From NCBI GenBank assembly GCA_964567485.1, contig CAZMMX010000010.1, positions 1-64,000 on the forward strand: a stretch of DNA of 64,000 nt, in the 5' to 3' direction. Below, one piece after another: positions 9,440 to 18,255 of the stretch. Under the pieces are notes generated by a model. It did no database searches. It had not been told where the DNA came from and saw only the letters and a program-made list of their open reading frames with translations. This DNA is from UBA1413 sp964567485. GTDB lineage: Bacteria; Bacteroidota; Bacteroidia; Bacteroidales; Prolixibacteraceae. The translations under genes and the position numbers were made by a program. Every line of letters begins with the position of its first letter. Position 1 is the first letter of the stretch.

Positions 9440-10693
9440 TCAGACGGCGTTCATGGCCACCACCGGGTCGAGGCTTGCCGCGCTGGCAGCTGGCAGAATA
9501 CCCGCAAGAAAACCAATCACCCCTGATATGGCAAGACCCAAAAGGATGTTGGCCAGCGTAAGCGTCACCGTCAGGTCGGAAACAGCATTGATGACCAGGG
9601 TCCCGGCGAATATAAGGAGCAATCCCGCCAACCCGCCGATCACTGAAAGTATCACCGCTTCGAAAATAAACTCCATCAGGATATAGAACCGCTTGGCTCC
9701 CAAAGATTTTTGGATGCCGATGATGCGTGTGCGCTCCCTGACCGAAACAAACATAATGTTGGCGATCCCAAACCCCCCTACCAGAATCGAAAACCCCCCG
9801 ATAATCCATCCCGCCAGGTTGAATACCTTGAAAAAAGCATCGAACCGCGTAGAGATCAGGTTGACTTCGTTGACGGCAAAGTTGTTCTCATCGAGAGGCT
9901 TAATGCGCCTGTGGGAACGAATGATGGCTCCGGTTTCCGCCACCAGTTCGTCCTGGGCAGACCCCTCCTTCCCCTTTATACATATGGCCTGACCCTGGTC
10001 TCTGTTGCGGAAGTCTCCCATGGGCAGCGATGAATTCAGGGAAATATGGATCCTTTTGTCCATGCTGGTCCCGAACATGTCCTGCCCCGAATGCTCATAC
10101 ACCCCGATAATCCTGAATTTGAACCCTTCAACCCTGATCTCTTTTCCCACAGGCGAGAGCTCCCCGAAGAGCTGCCCGGCAATCTCACTTCCTATAAGGG
10201 CTACAGGGACTGCAGAGTGCATCTCCTGGACGGTGAAGTATCGCCCCTCTCCGATTCTCAGGTTCCACACCTCCGCCAGAGGGTACGAGGAGGGCAGGAT
10301 CTCGGCATTGCTGATGTTGACCGAACCATACTCCACGGTTCTGCTGAAACCGAAAAAAAAGGCCGCATCAGAGGCCAGCCTCGACTTCCGCTGAATCTCT
10401 TCAGCCTCATCGATGGTGGGGTTCGGCCTGTTGAGGTATTTCCACCAGGGGTACTCCGTCTCTCCCTCAGGAGGTGTCCACGGCCACTTCTGAATGTAGA
10501 CCATGTTGCTTCCCAGGGCATTCAGACTGTTGCGGATATAATGCTCCAGGGAATCGATCACCGTGAAAACCGAAATAATGGCGAAAATTCCAATGGTAAT
10601 CCCCAGGAGGGACAACAGGGTCCTCAGCTTATTCACCCTTAAGGAGTGAAACGCCGATGTGAAACTTTCATATAATAATCGCGGTAGCAACAT
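9440..10693 (-). CDS. ABC transporter permease, MacB/FtsX family
   Basis: The 417-aa inner-membrane protein begins ESFTSAFHSLRVNKLRTLLS, typical of MacB-type permeases. It has one N-terminal helix (about 22-45), a periplasmic MacB core domain (about 50-270) and three C-terminal helices preceded by a conserved segment (FVSVRERTRIIGIQKSLGAK). These proteins act with an ATPase and a periplasmic adaptor to move lipoproteins, peptides or toxins across the envelope. Neither partner is in the window, so the gene is isolated. On the minus strand TAACTTTA (plus 10713-10720) is one base off the TAnnTTTG box and would give a leader of about 20 nt. Confidence 0.88.
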   Translation of the reverse strand: MLLPRLLYESFTSAFHSLRVNKLRTLLSLLGITIGIFAIISVFTVIDSLEHYIRNSLNALGSNMVYIQKWPWTPPEGETEYPWWKYLNRPNPTIDEAEEIQRKSRLASDAAFFFGFSRTVEYGSVNISNAEILPSSYPLAEVWNLRIGEGRYFTVQEMHSAVPVALIGSEIAGQLFGELSPVGKEIRVEGFKFRIIGVYEHSGQDMFGTSMDKRIHISLNSSLPMGDFRNRDQGQAICIKGKEGSAQDELVAETGAIIRSHRRIKPLDENNFAVNEVNLISTRFDAFFKVFNLAGWIIGGFSILVGGFGIANIMFVSVRERTRIIGIQKSLGAKRFYILMEFIFEAVILSVIGGLAGLLLIFAGTLVINAVSDLTVTLTLANILLGLAISGVIGFLAGILPAASAASLDPVVAMNAV

Positions 10694-10877
10694 CCTTCCT
10701 TCTCAGTACCCGTAAAGTTAAGCGATGTTCCCTCCCATTTATAAAATTTGTTAAAATTTTTATCTGATAGGGGACGTCATCTGCTAACAAGCAATAAGTC
10801 GATTAAATTTACGCATTGTTACAGCATTGGAGATTTCAATATGAGTTTAATAATTCTCTCGGTAAGGTGAAAATCCC

Positions 10878-10906
10878 TTATTGCTAAGGTGTTTTTGCTA
10901 TCTTTG
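10878..10906 (+). promoter_or_regulatory. Promoter of purH
   Basis: TATCTTTG (10899-10906) is a perfect TAnnTTTG -7 box. TTATTG (10878-10883) lies at suitable distance for the -33 element. The predicted transcript start is about 10-15 nt before the ATG at 10927. The rest of the 233-nt gap is AT-rich and holds no gene I can support. Confidence 0.65.
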
Positions 10907-10926
10907 CCGACTAATCACAAAGGGAA

Positions 10927-12513
10927 ATGGCTGACAGAAAAAAGATCAGGAGTGCGTTGATTTCGGTTTACCATAAGGATAACCTGGATGAGATGGTTAG
11001 GGCTTTGCATGCTCTGGGAGTGAGGATTTTCAGTACCGGAGGAACGCAGCAGTTCATCGCTTCTCTGGGGGTTCCCGTGGAACCCGTGGAGGGTCTCACC
11101 GGTTATCCTTCCATTCTGGGGGGGCGGGTGAAAACACTGCATCCTAAAGTTTTCGGAGGCATTCTGGCGCGTAGGGATCAGGAGGAGGATCTGGGCCAGC
11201 TCTCGGCTTACGATATTCCGGAAATTGACCTGGTGGTGGTTGACCTTTATCCTTTTGAAGCCACGGTAGCCTCCGGGGCACCGGCAGCCAGTGTGATCGA
11301 AAAGATCGATATCGGCGGAATTTCCCTGATCAGGGCTGCCGCCAAGAATTACGCCGACGTGGTGGTGATTCCTTCTGTTAAGGAATACCTTCCTTTCCTG
11401 GAGTTGCTTCAGAAGGAGAATGGGGAGACCACCCTGGAGGAGCGCCGGTGGTTTGCCGCCAGAGCGTTCGCGGTGACCTCGCGTTACGACGCTGCCATAT
11501 TTTCATGGTTCTCTCCCAGTGATGACCAGGAGTTGAGGCTGGCCCTCTGCAATGGACAGCCCCTCCGTTATGGGGAAAACCCTCACCAGCAGGCTGCCTT
11601 TTTCCGGTTCCCGGAAGCATCACGGGCGACTCTGGCAGGTGCTGAGGTCTTACAGGGCAAAGAACTCTCCTATAATAACCTTCTCGATGCCGATGCCGCC
11701 TGGAAATCGGCTTCCGACGCCCTCCATGCCGCTCATCTCCCCGGAGATATGGTGGCCGTCTCTGTGGTGAAACATCTCAACCCCTGCGGCCTGGCCGTGG
11801 CCCCTACACCCATGGAAGCCCTGGAACTGGCATGGGCCGGAGATCCCGTGTCGGCATACGGAGGCATCGTCTGCTTTACTTCCGTGGTTGACGGAGCTTT
11901 AGCTTCATGGCTGGAAAAGAGGTTTACCGAGATCATCATAGCTCCGGAATTTTCCCCGGAATCCAGAGAGATCTTCGCCCGGAAGAAAAACCTCAGGCTC
12001 CTGGTGATGCCCGTGAAACCTGCCCTTACCGGAGAAAAAGTGATCCGTTCGGTCAGCGGTGGCGTGCTGGTGCAGGATGAGGATGAAGGAGGGGATGCCA
12101 GTTTCAGCTGTGTCACCACAGCCCTTTTCGACCAGCGTAAAATGAACCTTGCCCGGTTCGGGGTGATGGCTTGCAAACATCTGAAGAGCAACGCCATCGC
12201 TCTGGTGAACGAAAACAACAATGGTGCCTTCTGGCTTACAGGAGCAGGCATGGGGCAACCCAATCGTCTCGACAGCCTGCGACAGCTCACCATTCCCCGC
12301 TTCCGTCTGAAGGAGGGAGTTGCCATCCAGGAGGCTGTCCTCATTTCTGATGCCTTCTTTCCCTTCCGCGACAGCGTGGAAGCAGCAGCAGAATTCGGCA
12401 TTCGTTATATTGTCCAGCCCGGGGGGAGCATACGTGATCAGGAGGTGACCGACGCCTGTAACGAGGCCGGAATTGCCATGCTCTTCACGGGGCGCCGCCA
12501 TTTCAGACATTGA
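10927..12513 (+). CDS. purH: Bifunctional AICAR formyltransferase / IMP cyclohydrolase PurH
   Basis: The 528-aa enzyme carries out the last two steps of purine synthesis, from AICAR to IMP. The N-terminal cyclohydrolase domain (about 1-195) shows SVYHKDNLDEMVRALHALG, the FSTGGT segment and GGRVKTLHPKVFGGILARRD. The C-terminal transformylase domain carries RYGENPHQQAAFFR, VKHLNPCGLAVAPT and NNNGAFWLTGAGMGQPNRLD. Length is normal. It has its own promoter, and mreB starts 38 nt after its stop, so some read-through into the cell-shape operon is possible. Other purine genes in the window (purE, hpt, adk) are elsewhere. Confidence 0.97.
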   Translation: MADRKKIRSALISVYHKDNLDEMVRALHALGVRIFSTGGTQQFIASLGVPVEPVEGLTGYPSILGGRVKTLHPKVFGGILARRDQEEDLGQLSAYDIPEIDLVVVDLYPFEATVASGAPAASVIEKIDIGGISLIRAAAKNYADVVVIPSVKEYLPFLELLQKENGETTLEERRWFAARAFAVTSRYDAAIFSWFSPSDDQELRLALCNGQPLRYGENPHQQAAFFRFPEASRATLAGAEVLQGKELSYNNLLDADAAWKSASDALHAAHLPGDMVAVSVVKHLNPCGLAVAPTPMEALELAWAGDPVSAYGGIVCFTSVVDGALASWLEKRFTEIIIAPEFSPESREIFARKKNLRLLVMPVKPALTGEKVIRSVSGGVLVQDEDEGGDASFSCVTTALFDQRKMNLARFGVMACKHLKSNAIALVNENNNGAFWLTGAGMGQPNRLDSLRQLTIPRFRLKEGVAIQEAVLISDAFFPFRDSVEAAAEFGIRYIVQPGGSIRDQEVTDACNEAGIAMLFTGRRHFRH

Positions 12514-12551
12514 TACCATCCACATCAACCAATAGTAAAGGATAATACAAA

Positions 12552-13574
12552 ATGGGGTTATTTTCATTTCTCACACAGGAAATTGCGATAGACTTAGGCA
12601 CTGCTAATACCATCATCATTCACAATGATAAAATAGTTGTTGATGAGCCCTCGATAGTGGCCATTGACATCAAGACCGAAAAGTTGGTGGCTATTGGAGA
12701 GAAGGCGCGGCAAATGCAGGGGAAGACCCATGCCAACCTGAAAACCATCAGGCCGTTACGCGACGGGGTCATCGCTGATTTTAACGCTGCGGAACAAATG
12801 ATCAGGGGCATGATCAAAATGATCAGTCCCAAGTCCAAGTTCTTCTCTCCTGCTCTGAAAATGGTGGTTTGCATACCATCAGGCAGTACCGAGGTGGAGA
12901 TCCGTGCGGTCCGTGACTCTTCGGAGCATGCCGGGGGCCGTGAGGTCTACATGATTTACGAACCTCTGGCGGCAGCCATCGGCATAGGCCTCGACGTGGA
13001 AGCCCCCGAAGGGAACATGGTGATCGATATCGGCGGGGGAACCACCGAAATCGCCGTCATTTCCCTTGGCGGTATTGTCACTAACAAATCCATCAGGATT
13101 GCCGGGGATGACCTGACCAATGACATCATGGAGTATATGCGCCATCAGCATAACATCAAGGTGGGTGAAAGAACCGCCGAAGAGATCAAGATCCAGGTGG
13201 GCTCTTCCCTGCCAGTGCTGGATAATCCTCCCAAGGACTTTGTGGTGCAGGGGCCCAACCAAATGACCGCCCTTCCCATAGAAGTGCCCGTTTCCTACAA
13301 GGAGATTGCCCACTGCCTCGAGAAGTCGCTTTCGAAGATCGATGCAGCCATCCTTAGCGCCCTGGAACAGACTCCTCCGGAACTCTATGCCGATATCGTG
13401 AAAAATGGTATATGGCTGGCTGGCGGGGGCTCTCTTCTCCGTGGTCTCGACAAACGTCTGAGTGCCAAGATAGGAATTCCCTTCAATATCGCCGATGACC
13501 CCCTCAGAGCGGTTGTCCGCGGAACTGGAATCGCCCTGAAAAACGTGGACAAATTCTCATTCCTGATCAGGTAA
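12552..13574 (+). CDS. mreB: Rod-shape-determining protein MreB
   Basis: The 340-aa actin homologue forms membrane-associated filaments that direct lateral wall synthesis. Visible motifs are the phosphate-1 loop IDLGTANTIIIH near the N-terminus, EPLAAAIGIGLDV, the phosphate-2 loop MVIDIGGGTTEIAVISLGG and the C-terminal adenosine motif GIWLAGGGSLLRGLDKRL. It is the first gene of a five-gene elongasome operon (mreB-mreC-mreD-mrdA-rodA) and lies 16 nt upstream of mreC. Confidence 0.97.
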   Translation: MGLFSFLTQEIAIDLGTANTIIIHNDKIVVDEPSIVAIDIKTEKLVAIGEKARQMQGKTHANLKTIRPLRDGVIADFNAAEQMIRGMIKMISPKSKFFSPALKMVVCIPSGSTEVEIRAVRDSSEHAGGREVYMIYEPLAAAIGIGLDVEAPEGNMVIDIGGGTTEIAVISLGGIVTNKSIRIAGDDLTNDIMEYMRHQHNIKVGERTAEEIKIQVGSSLPVLDNPPKDFVVQGPNQMTALPIEVPVSYKEIAHCLEKSLSKIDAAILSALEQTPPELYADIVKNGIWLAGGGSLLRGLDKRLSAKIGIPFNIADDPLRAVVRGTGIALKNVDKFSFLIR

Positions 13575-13590
13575 GCGACAATGGCGGATT

Positions 13591-14436
13591 ATGAGAAATC
13601 TCTTCAGGTTCATTCTGCAAAATCATCTTCTGCTGCTCTTCCTGCTTCTGGAAATCGTTTCCTTTATTTTCGTCTTTAATTACAACCGGTACCAGAAATC
13701 AAGATTCCTGAATACCTCGGGGAAAATAACAGGGACGATTTATGAGAGTTCCAGCAAGATTGAGGATTTTTTCAGGTTGCCTGCCGTTAACCGTGAACTT
13801 GCGGAAGAGAATGCCCGGTTGCGCACGCAATTGGAAGTGGCCGCCGTGCTCCCCGGACTACCAGATTCGCTTCTGGCAGAGCGCCTTGGCGGAGAGGTCC
13901 GCTACAACTACATCGCGGCCCGTGTTATTAGCAATACCATTAACAGACAGCAGAATTTTCTCACCCTCGACAAAGGCCTGAACGATGGGATACGCCCCGA
14001 CATGGGGATTGTCACCGTGGGCGGGGTGGCCGGTATTATCACCCATGTCTCCCCATCCTACTCTACTGGATTGTCGCTGCTGAATACCCGCTGGAATGTA
14101 TCGGCCAAACTGGCCAGGAACAACTACTTCGGTTCCCTGGTGTGGGATGGCGGAAATTACCGCATGGCCCAACTCAATGAAATCCCATTCCATGTAGATT
14201 TGGTCGTGGGAGATACCATTGTCACCAGCGGCTACTCTACCTTTTTCCCCGAAGGCATCCTGCTGGGAACCGTGGAATCGTTCGAAAAAGGAGGAGGTGA
14301 CAATTTCTACAGCATCAGGGTGAAGCTTTCAGTCGATTTCAAGGCGCTGACCTACGTGGAAGTGATCGAAAATACCCATAAAAACGAGATAGAAACCATC
14401 AGCAAAATGAACAACAGAGATGAGGACATGGATTAA
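13591..14436 (+). CDS. mreC: Rod-shape-determining protein MreC
   Basis: The 281-aa periplasmic scaffold connects MreB to penicillin-binding protein 2. It has a short cytoplasmic start, one membrane helix (about 10-30), a likely coiled coil (about 55-90, LPAVNRELAEENARLRTQLE) and a beta-rich C-terminal domain (VTVGGVAGIITHVSPSYSTG, VDLVVGDTIVTSGYSTFFPE). The last 17 bases overlap mreD, so the two genes are translationally linked. The N-terminus is long and hydrophobic, as is usual for the phylum. Confidence 0.93.
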   Translation: MRNLFRFILQNHLLLLFLLLEIVSFIFVFNYNRYQKSRFLNTSGKITGTIYESSSKIEDFFRLPAVNRELAEENARLRTQLEVAAVLPGLPDSLLAERLGGEVRYNYIAARVISNTINRQQNFLTLDKGLNDGIRPDMGIVTVGGVAGIITHVSPSYSTGLSLLNTRWNVSAKLARNNYFGSLVWDGGNYRMAQLNEIPFHVDLVVGDTIVTSGYSTFFPEGILLGTVESFEKGGGDNFYSIRVKLSVDFKALTYVEVIENTHKNEIETISKMNNRDEDMD

Positions 14437-14920
14437 ATACCCGCTCCTTTTTGTGGTGACGGTCCTCCTGCAGGTGCTGATCTTTAACCAGATTCACCTG
14501 GGAGGGTTTCTTAATCCCTTTCTCTATGTCCTCTTTATTCTGCTGTTGCCCCTGTCAACGCCCCGTTATTTGGTGTTACTCCTCTCTTTTGTCCTGGGCA
14601 TGACCATTGACTGGTTCTCCAACTCCCCGGGGTTGCATGCCTCTGCTTCTGTATTAATGGGGTATATGAGATCACCCGTCATCGGGCTGATTACCCAGAA
14701 AGAGTCGGACCAGTCAGACTACCCGGGGCTGCGCCAGACGGGTTGGGGCTGGTTCCTTACCTATTCCGCCATACTGGTACTCATCCACCATTTCTTTCTC
14801 TTTTTTGTGGAGGTGTTCAGTTTTGAGAACTTCTTCAGAACCCTGTTGAGAAGCTTTGCCAGTTCAATATTTACCCTGGTGATCATCATACTAAGCCAGT
14901 TCATAATGTTCAGAGAGTAA
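14420..14920 (+). CDS. mreD: Rod-shape-determining protein MreD
   Basis: The 166-aa protein is a small membrane protein with about five hydrophobic helices. The segment LLSFVLGMTIDWFSNSPGLH is characteristic of MreD (conserved Asp-rich pocket after a membrane helix). It stands between mreC and mrdA, overlapping mreC by 17 bases and ending 14 nt before the mrdA start. The function of MreD within the elongasome is known mainly from its genetic association. Confidence 0.92.
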   Translation: MRTWIKYPLLFVVTVLLQVLIFNQIHLGGFLNPFLYVLFILLLPLSTPRYLVLLLSFVLGMTIDWFSNSPGLHASASVLMGYMRSPVIGLITQKESDQSDYPGLRQTGWGWFLTYSAILVLIHHFFLFFVEVFSFENFFRTLLRSFASSIFTLVIIILSQFIMFRE

Positions 14921-14934
14921 ACGGAGGAAGGATC

Positions 14935-16782
14935 GTGGCACCATTTTCGGGTCGTAAGACATTAATTACAACAATATTTGTAATTGTGGGCATCATCTTC
15001 GCTTTCAGGCTGTTTCAGATTCAGGTAGCCGATTCGACCTATAAGAGATTTGCCGACAACAATGCCCTGCGCAAGGTAGTGCAGTATCCGGCCCGCGGTC
15101 TGATTTACGACCGCAATCATGAACTCCTGGTTTATAACAAAGCTGCTTACGATTTGCTGGTGATCCCCCGGGAGACCGGTAAATTCGATACGGTGGCTTT
15201 TGCCGCAATTCTCGATGTCCCCCTCGATTTTTTCCGGACCGAGCTCAAGAAGGCGGCTGATTATTCGAGATACAAGCCTTCGGTCATCGTTAAGCAGATT
15301 TCCCATGAAAAGTATGCCTCGATTCAGGAGAAGCTCTACAAAATGAAAGGGGTCTATATCCAGTCCAGGACCCTGAGGGAGTATCCCCGTCCATTGGCTG
15401 CCCATGCTCTGGGGTATGTCGGGGAGGTGACCCAGGCCTTAATCGATACCAATTCCTATTACCAGTCGGGTGATTATATCGGGATCAGCGGCATTGAAGC
15501 CGCCTATGAGGAAGAACTCAGGGGGGATAAGGGCGTGAAATATTTCATGGTCGATGTACACAACCGCCTACAGGGGAGTTACCTGGAGGGGGAGATTGAC
15601 ACTATTGCCCGCATAGGCCGTAACCTGACCACTACCCTCGATTACCGGCTTCAGGAGTATGCCGAATTACTGATGCAGAATAAAAAGGGGAGCGTAGTCG
15701 CCATTGAGCCCTCGACCGGCGAAGTGCTGGCCCTGGTGAATGCCCCCACCTATGATCCCAATCTTCTGGTGGGCAGGGAAAGGGGGAATAACTATGCACG
15801 GCTGCTTGCCGATCCCTCAAAGCCACTGTTCAGCAGGGCGCTGATGGCTTCCTATCCTCCGGGGTCCACCTTTAAGATGGCCCAGGCCCTGGTCGCCCTT
15901 GAAGAGGGGGTCATCACCACCAATACCCATTTCTACTGTGCTCACGGGTATAGTTCCGGCAGTTTCAGGGTGGCTTGCCACCACGACCAGTCGTTTGAGG
16001 TTGTGGAATCGATCGCCAAATCATGCAATACATATTATGTTTATGCCTTCAGGGCATTTTTGGAGAATCCGAGATACAGCGACATCAGAAAGGCCTATGA
16101 TGCATGGAGGGAGCATATGCTGAAGTTCGGCTTCGGGAGGACCCTGGGCTCTGACCTGTCTAACGAGCTCAGAGGTATGGTTCCCACGTCGGACTATTAT
16201 GAGAGGTATGTTTTCAAAGGATCGCGTTGGAGGGCCCTTCCCATCATTTCTCTGTCGATAGGGCAGGGGGAACTGGGCATTACTCCCCTGCAGCTGGCCA
16301 ACTACTGTGCCATGCTGGCCAACCGTGGGCATTATTATATTCCACATATTGTCAGGGAGATAGAAGGGTGTGAGATCCCTGAAAAGTTCCGGACCCGCCA
16401 GGAGAGCGGCATCAGCAGGAGGCATTTCGATCCGGTGATCAACGGTATGGAGAAGGTGATGCAGCCGGGGGGCACCGGTGGCCGCTCAGCGATTCCTGAA
16501 GTGGCCGTCTGCGGAAAAACGGGAACAGCCCAGAATCCTCATGGTGCCGACCATTCGGTCTTTATGGCCTTTGCACCAAAGGATAATCCGAAAATCGCCG
16601 TCTCAGTGTATGTTGAAAACGGCATCTGGGGAGCCACTTATGCGGCACCCATTGCAAGTCTGGTGATCGAAAAGTACCTCAACGACACCATTTCCAGCCA
16701 AAGGCTCTGGCTTGAAGAGTCTATGCTCAAGGCTAACCTGATGAACCCCTTAATAATACCTGATAGTGGCGACGAGGAATAA
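14935..16782 (+). CDS. mrdA: Penicillin-binding protein 2 (elongation transpeptidase)
   Basis: The 615-aa enzyme cross-links peptidoglycan during elongation. It has one N-terminal membrane helix (about 8-26), a dimerisation domain (about 50-210, ARGLIYDRNHELLVYN) and a transpeptidase domain with the three active-site motifs: SxxK in PPGSTFKMAQAL, SxN in KSCNTYYVYA and KTG in CGKTGTAQNPHG. The start is a GTG at 14935, preceded by a strong Shine-Dalgarno site (acggaggaagg, 14921-14931). The gene overlaps rodA by 17 bases. Confidence 0.96.
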   Translation: MAPFSGRKTLITTIFVIVGIIFAFRLFQIQVADSTYKRFADNNALRKVVQYPARGLIYDRNHELLVYNKAAYDLLVIPRETGKFDTVAFAAILDVPLDFFRTELKKAADYSRYKPSVIVKQISHEKYASIQEKLYKMKGVYIQSRTLREYPRPLAAHALGYVGEVTQALIDTNSYYQSGDYIGISGIEAAYEEELRGDKGVKYFMVDVHNRLQGSYLEGEIDTIARIGRNLTTTLDYRLQEYAELLMQNKKGSVVAIEPSTGEVLALVNAPTYDPNLLVGRERGNNYARLLADPSKPLFSRALMASYPPGSTFKMAQALVALEEGVITTNTHFYCAHGYSSGSFRVACHHDQSFEVVESIAKSCNTYYVYAFRAFLENPRYSDIRKAYDAWREHMLKFGFGRTLGSDLSNELRGMVPTSDYYERYVFKGSRWRALPIISLSIGQGELGITPLQLANYCAMLANRGHYYIPHIVREIEGCEIPEKFRTRQESGISRRHFDPVINGMEKVMQPGGTGGRSAIPEVAVCGKTGTAQNPHGADHSVFMAFAPKDNPKIAVSVYVENGIWGATYAAPIASLVIEKYLNDTISSQRLWLEESMLKANLMNPLIIPDSGDEE

Positions 16783-18190
16783 ACTCTGGACAAATATCGA
16801 CTGGATCACTTTTTTCCTGTTTCTGACGCTTTGCCTGCTGGGGTGGATCAATATTTATGCCGCGGTGTATGATGAGTCACACAAAAGCATCCTGGACTTT
16901 TCACAGCGCTATGGGAAACAGATGATTTGGATCATGGCTGCCCTGATCATCGGCTTTACCATTCTGATTATCGAATCTAATTTCTTCGTTTTTTTTACCT
17001 GGTTTTTTTATGGGTTGACCATTCTTCTGCTCATCCTGGTTCTTTTTGCAGGGGTAGAGATCAATGGCAGCAAATCGTGGTTTATTGTCGGGGAGTTCCG
17101 GATCCAGCCGGCTGAATTTGCCAAGTTCGCCACCTCCCTGGCGGTGGCAAAACTGATGAGCGGGTATAATTTTAGGTTCAGCTCTCCGGGAGCGGTGGCC
17201 AGGGTGATTGCCGTCATTGCCGTCCCTTCCCTGCTGATTCTGCTCCAACCCGACACGGGAAGTGCTATCGTTTTTGTCTCCTTTCTGCTGGTCCTTTACC
17301 GTGAGGGACTCTCAGGGGTAGTTCTCTTTTTTGCCGTCCTGACGGTGCTCCTTTTCATCCTTTCCCTGCTGGTTCCCAACTATATCCTGCTGATGATTCT
17401 CTTTCTCGGTGCGCTGCTGGCCCATTACATCCTGAACCAGAGATTCAAACTGGTATATATGGCATTTGGCATGACCATGGGAATAACAGGAGTGGTGTGG
17501 TTGATCGACCGGATCTCCGGTATGGGTCTCGATCCCGAGTTAATCGTTCTGGGAGGGTTGATCCCCTCGGTGATGTGGATGATCTTCAGGGTCATGAAGC
17601 AAAGGATGAAGAGAACCATGATCATCATCGTGGTATTCCTGTCGTCGGTGGCCTTTACTTATTCCGTCGATTTTGTCTTCAATCAGATCCTCGAGCAGCA
17701 CCATCGTGACCGGATCAACGAATTGCTGGGAATTCAGTCCGACCCCCTGGGTGCAGGCTATAACGTTAACCAGAGCAAAATTGCCATAGGGTCAGGAGGC
17801 TTCTGGGGGAAAGGATTCCTTCATGGCACTCAAACCAAGTATAACTTCGTCCCCGAACAAAGCACCGACTTTATTTTCTGCACCGTGGGAGAGGAATGGG
17901 GATTCGTGGGCTCTGCGGTGGTCATCTTTCTTTTTATCCTGTTATTTATTCGCCTGGTGAACCTGGCCGAGCGACAACGGTCGGCCTTTTCCCGAATTTA
18001 TGGTTACTCCGTGGCTACCATTCTCTTTTTTCATTTCACGGTCAATATTGGGATGACCATCGGCCTGATGCCTGTCATCGGCATTCCTTTACCCTTTTTT
18101 AGTTACGGAGGCTCTTCCCTTTGGGCATTTACCGTGCTGCTCTTTATATTTTTACGCCTCGATGCTAGTCGCCTCGACAAATTAGTATGA
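16766..18190 (+). CDS. rodA: Rod-shape peptidoglycan glycosyltransferase RodA
   Basis: The 474-aa SEDS protein polymerises lipid II and pairs with PBP2. It has ten or more membrane helices, KSWFIVGEFRIQPAEFAKFA with the conserved loop, LLILLQPDTGSAIVF with the catalytic-region Asp, and the C-terminal LMPVIGIPLPFFSYGGSSLW. It is longer than typical RodA (about 370-420 aa) because of an expanded middle section of hydrophobic helices (about 190-300). The start is a GTG at 16766, inside the 3' end of mrdA. This is the last gene of the cell-shape operon. Confidence 0.95.
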   Translation: MATRNKLWTNIDWITFFLFLTLCLLGWINIYAAVYDESHKSILDFSQRYGKQMIWIMAALIIGFTILIIESNFFVFFTWFFYGLTILLLILVLFAGVEINGSKSWFIVGEFRIQPAEFAKFATSLAVAKLMSGYNFRFSSPGAVARVIAVIAVPSLLILLQPDTGSAIVFVSFLLVLYREGLSGVVLFFAVLTVLLFILSLLVPNYILLMILFLGALLAHYILNQRFKLVYMAFGMTMGITGVVWLIDRISGMGLDPELIVLGGLIPSVMWMIFRVMKQRMKRTMIIIVVFLSSVAFTYSVDFVFNQILEQHHRDRINELLGIQSDPLGAGYNVNQSKIAIGSGGFWGKGFLHGTQTKYNFVPEQSTDFIFCTVGEEWGFVGSAVVIFLFILLFIRLVNLAERQRSAFSRIYGYSVATILFFHFTVNIGMTIGLMPVIGIPLPFFSYGGSSLWAFTVLLFIFLRLDASRLDKLV

Positions 18191-18255
18191 GAAAGTGAGT
18201 TTTGTCGTTTTTTTGAAACTCTACCTGGCGTAATTTTCAGGGAAAATATAAACCT